Source: Antilocapra americana (lineage: Eukaryota > Chordata > Mammalia > Artiodactyla > Antilocapridae). From it: 64,000 nt of DNA. Under the pieces are notes generated by a model. The model searched no databases. It worked only from the letters and a program-made list of their open reading frames with translations, and was not told the DNA's origin. The stretch covers positions 34,395,909-34,459,908 of the forward strand of contig ML662442.1 of assembly GCA_007570785.1 (NCBI GenBank), read 5' to 3'. Positions 54,812-64,000 of this stretch are shown here, piece by piece. The position numbers and the translations under genes were made by a program. Position 1 is the first letter of the stretch, and every line of letters begins with the position of its first letter.

Positions 54812-55061
54812 GGCTTCTGAAGCTGAAGCTCCAATCCTTTAGCCACCTGATGCCGACTTATTGGAAATGATCCTGATGCTGGGAAAGAGTGAGGGCTGGA
54901 GGAGAAAGTGGCAGCAGAGGATGAGATGGTTAGATAGCATCACCGACTCAGTGGACATGAATTTGAGCAAACTCTGGGAGACAGTGAAGGACAGGGAAGC
55001 CTGGTGTGCTGCAGTCTATGAGGTTGCAAGGAGTTGTACACAACTAAGCAACTGAATAACA
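54812..55061 (+). mobile_element. BovB 3' end / ART2-type fragment
   Basis: gaagctgaagctccaatcct, ttagccacctgatgccgact, tcctgatgctgggaaagagt, gatgagatggttagatagca, tgagcaaactctgggagaca and tacacaactaagcaactgaa match the last about 250 bp of BovB. More diverged than the other BovB copies here. No TSD found. Confidence 0.85.
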
Positions 55062-55274
55062 AGGTGGATTTTTACTGGTAGATTGATGGTTATAAAGATT
55101 TTTCTATGTTGTTAGCAATAATGAATGGAAGGGAAGAAATCAAATATGAAAACCAGATGTTGCTGAAATGTGTTCTTTGTATCAATTTCTAAAGTATATT
55201 TCAAGCGTTGAGATGCTACATGTTTTGGCTGTTGTTTGGAAAGATGTAAAGAGTGTGTTTAATTTACAGGGATG
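55062..55274. other. Unassigned spacer
   Basis: No feature recognised. Confidence 0.5.
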
Positions 55275-55595
55275 CTATCTCCTCGGTAGGTCAGCTGGTA
55301 AAGAATCCACCTGCAAGGCAGGAGGCCTGGGTTCAATTCCTAGGTTGGGAAGATGCATTGGAGAAGGGATAGGCTACCCACTTCAATATTCTTGGGCTTC
55401 CCTGGTGGCTCAGCTGGTAAAGAACCTGCCTGCAATGTGGGATACCTTGGTTCAATCCCTGAATTGGGAAGATCCCTTGGAGAAGGGAACAGCTACCCAC
55501 TCTAGTATTCTGGCCTGTAGAATTCCATGGACTCTATAGTCCATGGGGTTGCAAAGAGCTGGACATGACTGAGCAACTTTCACTTCACTATCTCC
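55275..55595 (+). mobile_element. Bov-tA SINE with duplicated tRNA-like unit, 8-bp TSD
   Basis: The body 55283-55587 has two tandem tRNA-like units (the first with gtaaagaatccacctgcaag and gggttcaattcctaggttgg, the second at about 55393 with gggcttccctggtggctcag and ggttcaatccctgaattggg), then one Bov-A unit ending in gactgagcaactttcacttc. TSD ctatctcc at 55275-55282 and 55588-55595. Same build as 27343-27660. Confidence 0.9.
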
Positions 55596-56596
55596 AAAAG
55601 AAACAAAGCCACAACACACCAAATGTCATAAATCAGGATGTCATGCTGAAAAGTGTTTCACATTTCCATTTCTCCCTTAGGAAATGATTGACCTCAGAAT
55701 AGGAATTCAGAAATCTCCCTGCCTGCCTCTTTGCCACTAGGAAAACCGACACTGGTTCCCCAAACCCCTGATTAAGAAAGAAGCTGGAAGAACAAGCAGA
55801 AGTGTTTCGAGACTGTGAGTACCCCTGCCAAGACCCAGTGGGAGTGTCTCTGGAGAAATGAAGGTCATAGAAATTTAAAAGTTGGATTATTTTTCCAAGT
55901 TTTTGCCACCTTTCCAGTAAATAGTACCTTCCATTCTTCATTCTTACTAGCAAATTGTCATTTATCAACCAATAATTCTCTTCTAAAGGCCTAGAGGATT
56001 ATTACTTTCAGGGATGGGTGAATTTAATCATCTTGCTGTCTCCCACAACTTTGCCAAAGTATCTCAGGGGTCAAAGTACTTCTCATCTCCCACCTGCCAG
56101 AATATATTCCCTTTTATTATGAAGCATGAAACCTGGACTACCTTGACTCAAATGTATGAGAGGTAAAAAATGTATCAGGGCAAAGTGATCACTCAGTTCT
56201 AGGCTTGTTTCTGCAAAGGTCTCACTAGTTCCAACCGTTGTACAATTACTTAATCTCTTTGTCATGTCTTTTTAATTAGTAAATGTGGATATTAACAATT
56301 TTCTCTGACTCCTTATAAGATTTTTATCCAGATGAAATAATATGCATTGAGAGTCATTTTGAAAAAATACAGTGTTACCAAAATGTAAGAAATCCTTCTG
56401 TTTTCCTGATTACAGTAACCCTCATGACTAAGAAGTGTAGATGGTGGTGTCTGGAGAGATTCGCTGGGTGTAATAAGATGGGGCCTCACAGTGTCCATAG
56501 TGGCCTGTGTGTTTAACTTCTCCTTATGTGTGAACAGTGACCTACCAGCCAGTGGACCAGTGATCTCCTGCATGGCTGCATCTTCATCTTTCCTCA
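55596..56596. other. Unassigned non-coding DNA
   Basis: About 1 kb without a recognised gene or repeat. Confidence 0.5.
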
Positions 56597-56629
56597 TTCA
56601 TTAACAATTATTTATTAAATCCCTATTGT

Positions 56630-56871
56630 GTACAAGAAGGACTTCCCTGGTGGCTCAAGTGGTAAAGAATCCACCTGCAATGCTGGAGACCTGGGTTTGA
56701 TCCCTGGATTGGTAAGATCCCCTGAAGGAGGGCATGGCAACCCACTCTAGTATTCTTGCCTGGAGAATTCCACGAATGGAGGAGACTGGTGGATACAGTC
56801 CATGGGGTCACAAAGGGTCAGACATGACTGAGCCACTAAGCACAGCTCAGCACAACCGGTAACAAGAAAGG
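56630..56871 (+). mobile_element. Bov-tA SINE nested in L2
   Basis: The body 56641-56858: acttccctggtggctcaagt, ctgcaatgctggagacctgg, gtttgatccctggattggta, ggcatggcaacccactctag, tgactgagccactaagcaca. Near-perfect TSD gtacaagaagg at 56630-56640 and gtaacaagaaagg at 56859-56871, made from L2 sequence. The A-box-like (tggctcaagtgg) and B-box-like (gggtttgatccc) blocks are both recognisable. Confidence 0.92.
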
Positions 56872-57044
56872 TTTCTCCATACTGGAGATACTGCTTAAAG
56901 GAAAGAGACAATGTAGCTTATACCCTAATTAGAGGAGACATAGAATAAACAAGTAAATACACGGTGTGGCAGAAATGGCATTAAGTGCTGTGGAGGAGAA
57001 TAAAGCAGAAAAGCAGAATGTTAGACAGGATGTGGGGCACTATG

Positions 57045-57236
57045 GCTGATCAGCCAAATCTTGCCCATGGCTTGGTTTTGCAAATACTAACCATGACCAT
57101 TCATTTATACCTTGTCTACTGCTGCCTTGAGTAAGTAGTTGAGATGGAGAGCAGTTTTTTGTTTGTTTGTTTGTTTGATTTTATCATGAAGCAAACAATA
57201 TTTACTCTTTGGCTTTGTGCAGAAACTGATTGAAGC
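57045..57236. mobile_element. hAT (Charlie/MER1-type) DNA transposon remnant in L2
   Basis: cagccaaatcttgcccatgg, cttggttttgcaaatactaa, ccatgaccattcatttatac, cttgtctactgctgccttga, gtaagtagttgagatggaga, then caatatttactctttggctt and tgtgcagaaactgattgaag. This follows the well-known mammalian element with 'ggcccacgggccaaatccggcccg ... ttcatttacgtattgtctatggctgc ... tactatctggccctttacag'. Termini are decayed. A GTTT repeat has expanded inside it (57157-57177). Confidence 0.7.
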
Positions 57237-57620
57237 TCCTGATATAGGCCTTTGTAGGCCATCTCAAGGACTTGGATTTTTACCCTGAGTGAAATGGGAT
57301 ACCCATGGAGTGTTTGTGAAGTAACATGATCCAGGTTATGTTTTAGAGAAGTTTGTCCTGGTGCCTCTTATGAGACTAGATTCTGGGGGCAGGAATGGCA
57401 GCACAGAGACCAGTTAGATGGCAGTTGCAGTGATGTAAGGAGAGTGACTTGCTCCAGGGTAGAAGGGATAAAAAGGGGGGATGAGTATAAAGTTGGTTTC
57501 CAAATAAAATTTTAAGGTAATATAGTGAAGGATTTTGGCCTGAACAACTGGAAGGGTGGAATTGTCATCAGCAGAAATGCAGAAGCTGCCAGAGGAGCAG
57601 GTCTAGGGATAGAAGTGAGG

Positions 57621-58045
57621 GCTTTGGTTGGTACATAGTGAGTTTGCACTATTGCGTAGTCCTTGAAATAGTCATGCCAGGTGACTGAATAATGCTGGAA
57701 TTATGAGGAGAGGGCAGTGTTGGGGATAAAAAATTCTCACAGTTATCAATGTATAGTGGTTGACCAGTGCCATGGACAAAACAAAATCTTTTCCTTTGCT
57801 TTACTGCTCGGTTTTGTTTGTGCCCAGACAGACTCTGTATTTGCTGAAAAGGTAAAGGAAAACTTTGGGTACAGAGTGTGAGGCCTGTGTATTTCTTGGT
57901 AGCTCTACAGGTCATTGTCCTCAAGCTACGTTTAGCTTGAAGGAAGTAGGAAAGGGAAACATTTGAAATTTAAAAATGATACATTGAGCTTAGTTTTGAA
58001 AAGCAAAAATCCCGCAAGATGTATGTCCCCTTCAAGCGTGCATGC
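57621..58045. other. Unassigned non-coding DNA
   Basis: No clear feature; may be further decayed L2. Confidence 0.4.
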
Positions 58046-58178
58046 TGCTCAGTTTCTCAGTTGTATCCAACTCTTTGTGACACCATGGACTATAGCCCAC
58101 CAGTCTGCTCTGTCCTTGGGTTTTTCTGGGCAAAAATACTGGAGTGGGTTGCCATTCCCCTCTCCAAGAGGGTAGGAT
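58046..58178 (-). mobile_element. Bov-A-type SINE fragment
   Basis: gctgctcagtttctcagttg, ccaactctttgtgacaccat, ggactatagcccaccagtct, aaaatactggagtgggttgc, cattcccctctccaagaggg: one Bov-A unit in reverse complement, lacking the tRNA-like head. Confidence 0.85.
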
Positions 58179-58811
58179 AATTTGTCCCAGGTGCACTTTT
58201 TCTCAGAACAGGTAAACAAGACTAGAAGAAGTTCGATTTAGTTAAAACCTACTGGATTCCAGGAGTTTTATAAACAGTAGTTCATTCCACATTTCTCCTC
58301 TTGAATTTTGCAAAATTGGGCTGGAGTTATTCCAATATTGCTGTCATTTTGTTCTTCCAGATGGATATTCAGTGAAGATAATTTCTGGCTTTTACCTTTT
58401 CATTCTCTCTTCTAACAGAGAGAAATTGAAAATAAAGTCCCAAATTAGTGCAAACACATTCCTGACTTTCACAAAGGTTCACTTTTAGGTCACTTCTAAA
58501 TTAACTTTCTATTTAATTAGAACAGGTTGGTCCAGCCCACTAACTGCTGTTCTAGTTCCAAGGCTAACTATAGTTCCGTAAAGCATCAACTCAGAACGTA
58601 TCTGTAGTGTAAATTCCCTGATACTGTAATGATTATTTTTATTTAAAATAGGCACATTTGTAACCATGGTCTGTGTAAGATGAGGGGACAGAGTGTACAT
58701 TGTTCAGCTCTCTAGATTAAAGTGCATAGCATAGGTACTACACATAGCTGAGGACAGAAAGAGAGGCAATCCGATGACCGAATCACTGATACAGAATTGC
58801 TCCCTATTTCC
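58179..58811. other. Unassigned non-coding DNA
   Basis: No gene or repeat recognised. Confidence 0.5.
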
Positions 58812-59022
58812 TAGAACCAGGTTTCTCAGTCATGGTGCTATTGACACCTGGGCTAGGTAGTTCTTTCCTAGGATGATGGCTGTGCTCTATAGGATACCGA
58901 GCAACATCTCTGGTTTGTACCCTCTTGCTACTGATTGCAGCCATTCATTTTCTAGTTGTGACAACCAAGTGTCTCTTGCCAATGCTTCTGGGGGGCAGTG
59001 GATGTTGAAAACCACTTACATA
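58812..59022. mobile_element. hAT-type non-autonomous DNA transposon
   Basis: Left edge accaggtttctcagtcatgg, then tgctattgacacctgggcta, tgtgctctataggataccga, gcaacatctctggtttgtac, ttctagttgtgacaaccaag, tgtctcttgccaatgcttct, ggggggcagtggatgttgaa and aaccactt at the right edge. The edges form a decayed terminal inverted repeat of the 'ggtttctca ... ttgagaaacc' kind seen in Charlie-type elements. Confidence 0.7.
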
Positions 59023-59734
59023 GAGGGTAAGTTCTGTTTCCTTAGTTTGGCATTGGAAATTTTCTGCAATTTACCTTCAAGTGTTTTCAAGCTTTCCCTC
59101 CATAAATCTACCTTAAAATGCATGGTCTACTTACCATTCTCCTGAAAAGTATTGGTCCTTTTGGAGTTGGTGCCTCTGTAAGTGCTCACCCACTTCCCAC
59201 TATGGAATTCTATCCTTTTCTTGTAGCCAAAGACTATCAATGCGTATAAACCTGATGTACTCCTTTGTGTTTCATGAAACGATAGCATCAAGTCATAGAA
59301 ATTGAAGGAGGTTAGCCTAGTTATTTTGTATGTGAGGACAGTGAGATCGAGGAGTCACTGTTGACCGAGGTCATGGGGGCTACATGGGGAGCAGGGGACG
59401 CGAGAGCCCTTCCTCTAAATCTGCCGTGCCTGCCATCCCACCTGCTTCCTGGATGTCTCTGGTCCCATTTTACTTTCACCCTGAAACTTAGAAATTTTTC
59501 CCTTATGATTCATTTTCATAATCAGAGTCCTTCTACACCGAAACATGAACATGCCATTTAATACATGAATGAGATACAAGATTCCTTACAAAGATATGAT
59601 AGAAACAAGTTCATAGATTTATCATAATTCAGTAATAGAAATAATATTTTTGGAGGAGAATTTTTTTAATAAATAAATTTATTAGTCTTTAAATTGTCCC
59701 ACAGGACTCTGACGCTCTATTCATTTCCTTCTTT
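59023..59734. other. Unassigned non-coding DNA
   Basis: About 700 bp without a recognised gene; a weak MIR-like phrase (ttttgtatgtgaggacagtg) occurs near 59323. Confidence 0.45.
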
Positions 59735-59872
59735 CTTTTTTTTTTGTAACTTTAAACTTTTTGCTTGGTATTGGAATATAGCCAATTCACAATGAGTGGT
59801 AGTTTCAGGTGAATAGTGAAAGGACTCAACCATACATACCCATGTATCCATTCTTCCCCCAAACCTCCTGAA
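59735..59872 (-). mobile_element. Old L1 3' tail fragment
   Basis: Poly(T) then gtaactttaaactttttgct, tggtattggaatatagccaa, ttcacaatgagtggtagttt, caggtgaatagtgaaaggac, tcaaccatacatacccatgt: complement of an older ruminant L1 3'UTR. Strongly 5' truncated. Confidence 0.8.
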
Positions 59873-59915
59873 GGGTTTTTTTTTAATTCAATATTTTATT
59901 AAAAGTTCCTCACAT

Positions 59916-60226
59916 TAGCACTGTCCAATAAAAATATGAGACAGATATGTGAAGGTAATAGTTTCCCATAGTCACATTAAAAAAAGTGAAAGGAAACAGG
60001 AAATATTTAATATTTCATTAAAATATTTTAATTAACCCTATTATGTCCAAAATATTATCTCAAAATGTAATCATCATAAAAATTGTTAGTGAACTATTTT
60101 ACATTCTTTTTTTCTGTATGAAGTCTTTAAAATCTGGTGTGTATTTTATAGTTCCTCACACGTCAGTACAGAGTAGATACATTTAAGTGCTCAGTGCGCT
60201 AGTGGCTGTAGTTTCACAGTGTGCAT
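59916..60226. mobile_element. hAT-type DNA transposon remnant
   Basis: gcactgtccaataaaaatat, agtcacattaaaaaaagtga, aaggaaacaggaaatattta, ccctattatgtccaaaatat, aatgtaatcatcataaaaat, tattttacattctttttttc, ctggtgtgtattttatagtt, ttaagtgctcagtgcgctag and tggctgtagtttcacagtg follow, block for block, a common mammalian hAT element starting 'cagtgctgtccaatagaa' and ending 'gtggctaccgtattggacagcgcag'. Confidence 0.75.
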
Positions 60227-60830
60227 TATACTCACATGGATCTCCTCACCTCATGGATGCTCTTGTGCATGAACTACCTGATCATCAAACCAAATGCAGT
60301 CTTTTCCCCATATACCCGCTCCTCAGAACTCTCCATCAGACTAGTATCAGCCACCTCCATCTGAGCCAGACACCTCTGTACCATCGTGGCTCACAGTCCC
60401 CATTTTGAGTCTTTTTTTTCAACACTCTCATCTGATAGATCTCCAACTGCCGTCAGTGTTGACACAAAAGCTTCTCAACTCTCTCTCTCTCTGGTTTCCA
60501 CCCTACCTGAGGTTATAAATGGCTTCCTAGTCCATTTCCCTTTGTGTAGCCTCTCACCCTGTCCGCTGGTCTCTACACTTAAGTGACATGTAATCACTGA
60601 TCTGACCATGTCCTTCCCCGCGTCTCCCATAGATTTCAGGATTCCATCCCAGGATTCAGTGAAGCAGTCAAGCACCATGCAGTCAGCCTTCTCATCCCCG
60701 GCTGCCCGTGTGGGCCTTGTTCTAGCACCGCAGGCCCCACTCTGTTCCCTGATGACGCTGTGCACTTGACTCACTTCTGCTTCTGATTTTGTTGCTCTGT
60801 CCTAGATACCTTTTACCGTCTTTACCTTAA
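60227..60830 (+). repeat. Possible decayed L2/CR1-type LINE
   Basis: Phrases such as gatctgaccatgtccttccc, tttcaggattccatcccagg, gcccgtgtgggccttgttct and ctctgttccctgatgacgct recall L2 sense words (cagatcatgtcactcc, ggcctccttgctgttcc). A CT run lies at 60479-60492. The assignment is tentative. Confidence 0.35.
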
Positions 60831-62574
60831 CTTTGATTGTGGAGACCTTAACTTGTGTAGCTAAAGTCAAATGTACCTTAAATATAAAAAGCTTCCAAAC
60901 TGCCTGAGAACATGCCATCACAGGTAAAGGCATGTCCACTTCTGGACATATATACAGAATTACATGTATATATGTCTGCTCTTGACAGCAGGTTATAAAC
61001 ACCAGAGGGCTGATTTTGTTTTTATTTGTCTATATTACATAAGATGTAGAGCCTGAAGGTGGGGTTGTCTCACAGTAGGAAGTCCCTCGGTTTCTTTTTA
61101 GTTGAAATTACTCTTTCTGTCTTGTGAGATTCAAAACGAATCAAGGGTCATGGTCCAAGGGCTTGCTCTTTACCTTGCATCCGTAGTATGTTGCCCATTA
61201 CACACCCATTCACACCTGCAGGGGCAGACACCAGAACAGGACACAGGCGCCTTCTCATGTGTGTTGACACGAATGGCAGCAACTTTTTAAAAGCTGAACC
61301 TACCTTAACCGACCCTGTGGAACTCTCACTAGAAAGGAACTACTCAGCTGCCCACTGCTTTTAGCTAGTGTTGTAAAGTCAAATCTTTTGAACAAATTAT
61401 TGATAATTTGAAATATTGACTCTTTAGGGTCTTACCGTTTCTAAATTGCCAGGCCTAAATTTTGGTGCTAGCCCATGGACAGCAAAAGAAACCCCAAAAA
61501 GTTCATAAAAAAACAGGGAGTGGAAAGTTGTTGAAAAATATCACACAGAATCATAAATACCTATTTAATTATTAAATTTTAGTAACTATATCTGCCTTCC
61601 AGTAGAAATGATTATATCCTATTATTTAATTAAATATAATACTATTTTTAGGTAATGGTTTGGGAGCTGGTATTGTCAGGTGGTATATCTTTAAGGAGAA
61701 ATAGGGTTAAGTGAATTGTGACTTGCTTCCAGGTAATTTGATGAAGGGAGGAGGTATGGATGACATTTAATTGTTTATGTCAACTAGCGTGAAAACCAAA
61801 CATAAAGGTAAATTGTTAATTGTAAAAGATATTTCCATTCTTTAGGCATGTTCCTGTGGCTAAGGCTAAAATGAACCCATTTAAGATCTTTAAAAAGAAA
61901 GTTTTAGTAATATTTAAATAGCAGGTACAGTAGATATTAAATGATGTCATGACTTCATATTATTTTTAATGGCTGTAAGAAAAGGGTCTGATATTGAATA
62001 AATAGCATTCTATACTATGACTTTTTTAAATTTAGGAATATTTTGTATGTTAAATATCAACCTGTTGTGTTATGCTTGAAATTAGTAAAAGTCAGAAATG
62101 GATTCATAAAAGATGTTCCAGTTTGAATTCTAGATTCTCTTTGGACATGTTAGTATTTTCAAGATTCTTTTTTCTCGTACACACCTATAACCCATATACA
62201 ACCTTCTACTTGATCCAGATTCAAAACCCAGTCCTTTCAAAAGATTCAGGTAAGTTTGTTTTTTATCTGCACTTGATGTAAGGACTGCTTCACTTAAATA
62301 GTAATTGCTCCTGTGAAGCAACCAACTCGAGGTAATTCTAGTTACTGCTCTTGTATGGAGAACAAAGACACACAAAAATACACAAAGGCACAATCTGGGT
62401 GAAATTACCTGGCTCAAGGGCTTTTCTGTATCACAACCAAAGGGGTTTTATTGTCTGTTCCCTTGGTTAATTTATTTTTCCTCTAAACATTGTAAAGACT
62501 AAAAAGGTTTAGGGAGAGGAGGAGGAAGATGGTACTAGCATTACGGAATTCGTGTGTTGTGTTAGGCAGTGTTT
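60831..62574. other. Unassigned AT-rich DNA
   Basis: About 1.7 kb without a recognised gene or repeat. Confidence 0.5.
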
Positions 62575-62750
62575 CAAGTTCTTTACATGAATTACTTCGA
62601 TTTATAAAAATTTTGAGTTAGGTATCGTTTTTTTCCCCCAACCCTTAATTTAAAGATGAAGAAGAGGAGGTTTGGAAAATTTAAGACATTTGTCTAAAGT
62701 CTCAGAGCTAACATGCCTTAGAGCTGGGACTGAGCCCAATTTCCCTACCG
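62575..62750 (-). repeat. MIR SINE
   Basis: ttctttacatgaattacttc, gagttaggtatcgttttttt, aagatgaagaagaggaggtt, agacatttgtctaaagtctc, agagctaacatgccttagag and ctgggactgagccc follow reverse-complement MIR order closely. Confidence 0.7.
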
Positions 62751-62934
62751 TAGCAGGTGACCTCTCACCGGGACCACACCGAGTCTCCCAGAATGCAACG
62801 TGCTACCGACGTTCACTGAGAGTGAACTTCAGCAGACTTAGGTAGACATTCCCAGTGTATGCTGCAGCTAGCTTGTATCAGCTTCCAAGAGCTGGCTGCT
62901 GAATTTTCAAGTGATGGCTGTTACATACAGACAT
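62751..62934. other. Unassigned spacer
   Basis: No feature recognised. Confidence 0.5.
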
Positions 62935-63006
62935 GTTGTTATTATCACTAAGTGGTTTCCAACTCTTTTGTGACCCCATGGACTATAGCCCACGAGCCTC
63001 TTCTGC
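62935..63006 (-). mobile_element. Bov-A-type SINE fragment
   Basis: gttgttattatcactaagtg, ccaactcttttgtgacccca and tggactatagcccacgagcc: the 3' end of a ruminant SINE in reverse complement, about 70 bp. Confidence 0.8.
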
Positions 63007-63489
63007 CTGTTAATAAGCATTAAAATCCATAAACTCAAATTCTAATAAATTTTTAAAAAGACAGTAAAAACTAAAAACATCACTTCTAAATTATTTTTCC
63101 ACAGTTTTCCATTATATCTGCTTGAGATTACTTGTATCTGTTGCATATACATGGAGGACATATAATACCGTATGACGATGTGCTGCTGCACTCTTGTCTC
63201 AACTCCACATCCAAGGACCTAATGTTGGTTGCTTGGCATTAGCCATGGTAGGAGCATTTGGACCATGGAGTTAAGCAAACACTACAGATGTGCACCTTCC
63301 ACCCTGGGAAAGCCATCTGTTAATATTTACCAGCACACTCCTGGGCACAGCCCTTAGAGGTGATGCGCAGGCCTCAATCCTCTGATGCTCTCTGGTGCTG
63401 TGAGCTCCTGAGCACTCAGCGCATATTTACCTAGCACTCACTGTGTGTGTGTGTATCAGGTGTTTACAGTACACACTTCTGCCACCCTT
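63007..63489. other. Unassigned non-coding DNA
   Basis: No gene or repeat recognised except a short GT run near 63441. Confidence 0.5.
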
Positions 63490-63660
63490 ATTTCATTTAT
63501 ACCTCTTTAAGCAGCTATAAGGTAGATGCCATCACTCCAGTTTTGTAGATAAAAACTGAGATTTAAAGTAAAATAACATTCCCAAGTTCATACAGTTAGT
63601 CAGTAGTGGAGCACAAGCTTGATTCTGTGCTTTGTGAATCCACATTTCATAATACTGCAG
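63490..63660 (-). repeat. MIR SINE
   Basis: tatttcatttatacctcttt, agctataaggtagatgccat, ccagttttgtagataaaaac, tgagatttaaagtaaaataa, cattcccaagttcatacagt, tagtcagtagtggagcacaa and gcttgattctgtgc: a rather complete MIR core in reverse complement. Confidence 0.75.
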
Positions 63661-64000
63661 CGGTAGGGACCTATTGTGGGGACAGTCCAGGAGGCAGTTG
63701 TAGTCAAGGAAAGGCATTTTATTAAAGCCATACATTTTCTTTCTATTTTACTACTACTGTATTCATTTGAATGAATAATCAGCACATCCACTGGAATGCA
63801 ACATGACAGTCTGTAATGTTGAACAAAAAAGTGAAGGCTATAAAAGTGAATAGAGGATAAGAGGAGCTTTAGAGGAAAAAGCACAAAACACATGGCAATT
63901 CAGACTAGCTGTCTCATACAAAAAAAAAAAAGGTTTGTAATGTCCCTGCCCTACAAACTGGGCTACACAACACGTCACCCCATTTGGAGGATACAGATAG
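63661..64000. other. Unassigned non-coding DNA
   Basis: No feature beyond an A-run at about 63920-63931. The window ends in ordinary sequence. Confidence 0.5.

Larger units (their letters stand above)
56597..57620 (-). repeat. L2 LINE with nested SINE and hAT transposon
   Basis: Starts with the complement of the L2 3' end (cattcattaacaattattta), and after the SINE continues gaataaacaagtaaatacac, ggcattaagtgctgtggagg, agaataaagcagaaaagcag. After the hAT insert it goes on with complement of L2 ORF2: ggcctttgtaggccatctca, aggacttggatttttaccct, gagtgaaatgggatacccat, cagttgcagtgatgtaagga, tttggcctgaacaactggaa and ctgccagaggagcaggtct. This is the longest L2 in the window. Confidence 0.8.

Noticed and set aside
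56641..56700. tRNA gene at SINE heads
   Set aside because: The A- and B-box-like blocks belong to the tRNA-derived SINE head; no cloverleaf with a proper acceptor stem is present.
1..64000. Bacterial-style operons, ribosome-binding sites, riboswitches or phage islands
   Set aside because: Repeat content is ruminant throughout; no dense co-directional gene arrangement exists.

Overview
The window is non-coding nuclear DNA from a ruminant, most likely a bovid. The evidence is the repeat content: BovB (RTE-type) LINEs, Bov-tA and BOV-A2 SINEs, and young ruminant L1 copies, set among older mammalian repeats (L2, MIR, hAT transposons, an MLT1-like LTR, a CHR-type SINE). The sequence alone does not separate cattle, bison, buffalo, sheep and goat. 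I found no host protein-coding gene, exon or functional RNA gene. Every long open frame I could identify belongs to a retrotransposon reverse transcriptase or is the antisense shadow of one. The window is best read as an intergenic desert or the inside of a very long intron.

Layout. 0-6.2 kb: an old L1 split by a Bov-tA SINE, then a young 3.35-kb L1 on the minus strand with a perfect 17-bp target-site duplication (TSD), an older L1 tail and a BOV-A2. 6.2-11.8 kb: mostly unassigned AT-rich DNA with MIR, L2 and L1-tail fragments. 11.8-23.3 kb: a repeat cluster with three BovB 3' ends, a truncated L1 with a hairpin at its 5' junction, a (GT)n microsatellite, an L2 with a nested SINE, and a twin-primed (5'-inverted) L1. 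23.3-28.7 kb: an unassigned GC-richer block, a DNA transposon, nested and dimeric SINEs, a 65-bp tandem duplication and a 5S rRNA retropseudogene. 28.7-39.2 kb: repeat-poor, with L2, MIR and an MLT1-like LTR. 39.2-42.1 kb: a second twin-primed L1. 42-49 kb: a CHR SINE, a BOV-A2, an old L1 with a nested SINE, and a BovB carrying a SINE that has no TSD. 49-64 kb: a series of plus-strand Bov-tA SINEs, a deeply layered L2, hAT remnants and MIR fragments.

No gene set here acts together as a pathway. The only shared mechanism is target-primed reverse transcription: L1 and BovB supply it, SINEs and a 5S transcript borrow it. The instructive observations are structural scars of that process: two inverted L1s, one junction hairpin, one split poly(A) tail, a tailless 5S copy and a SINE at a target-site deletion. 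I found no convincing new biological system. Repeat family names come from remembered consensus sequences and were not checked by a database search; boundaries without a stated TSD are approximate.
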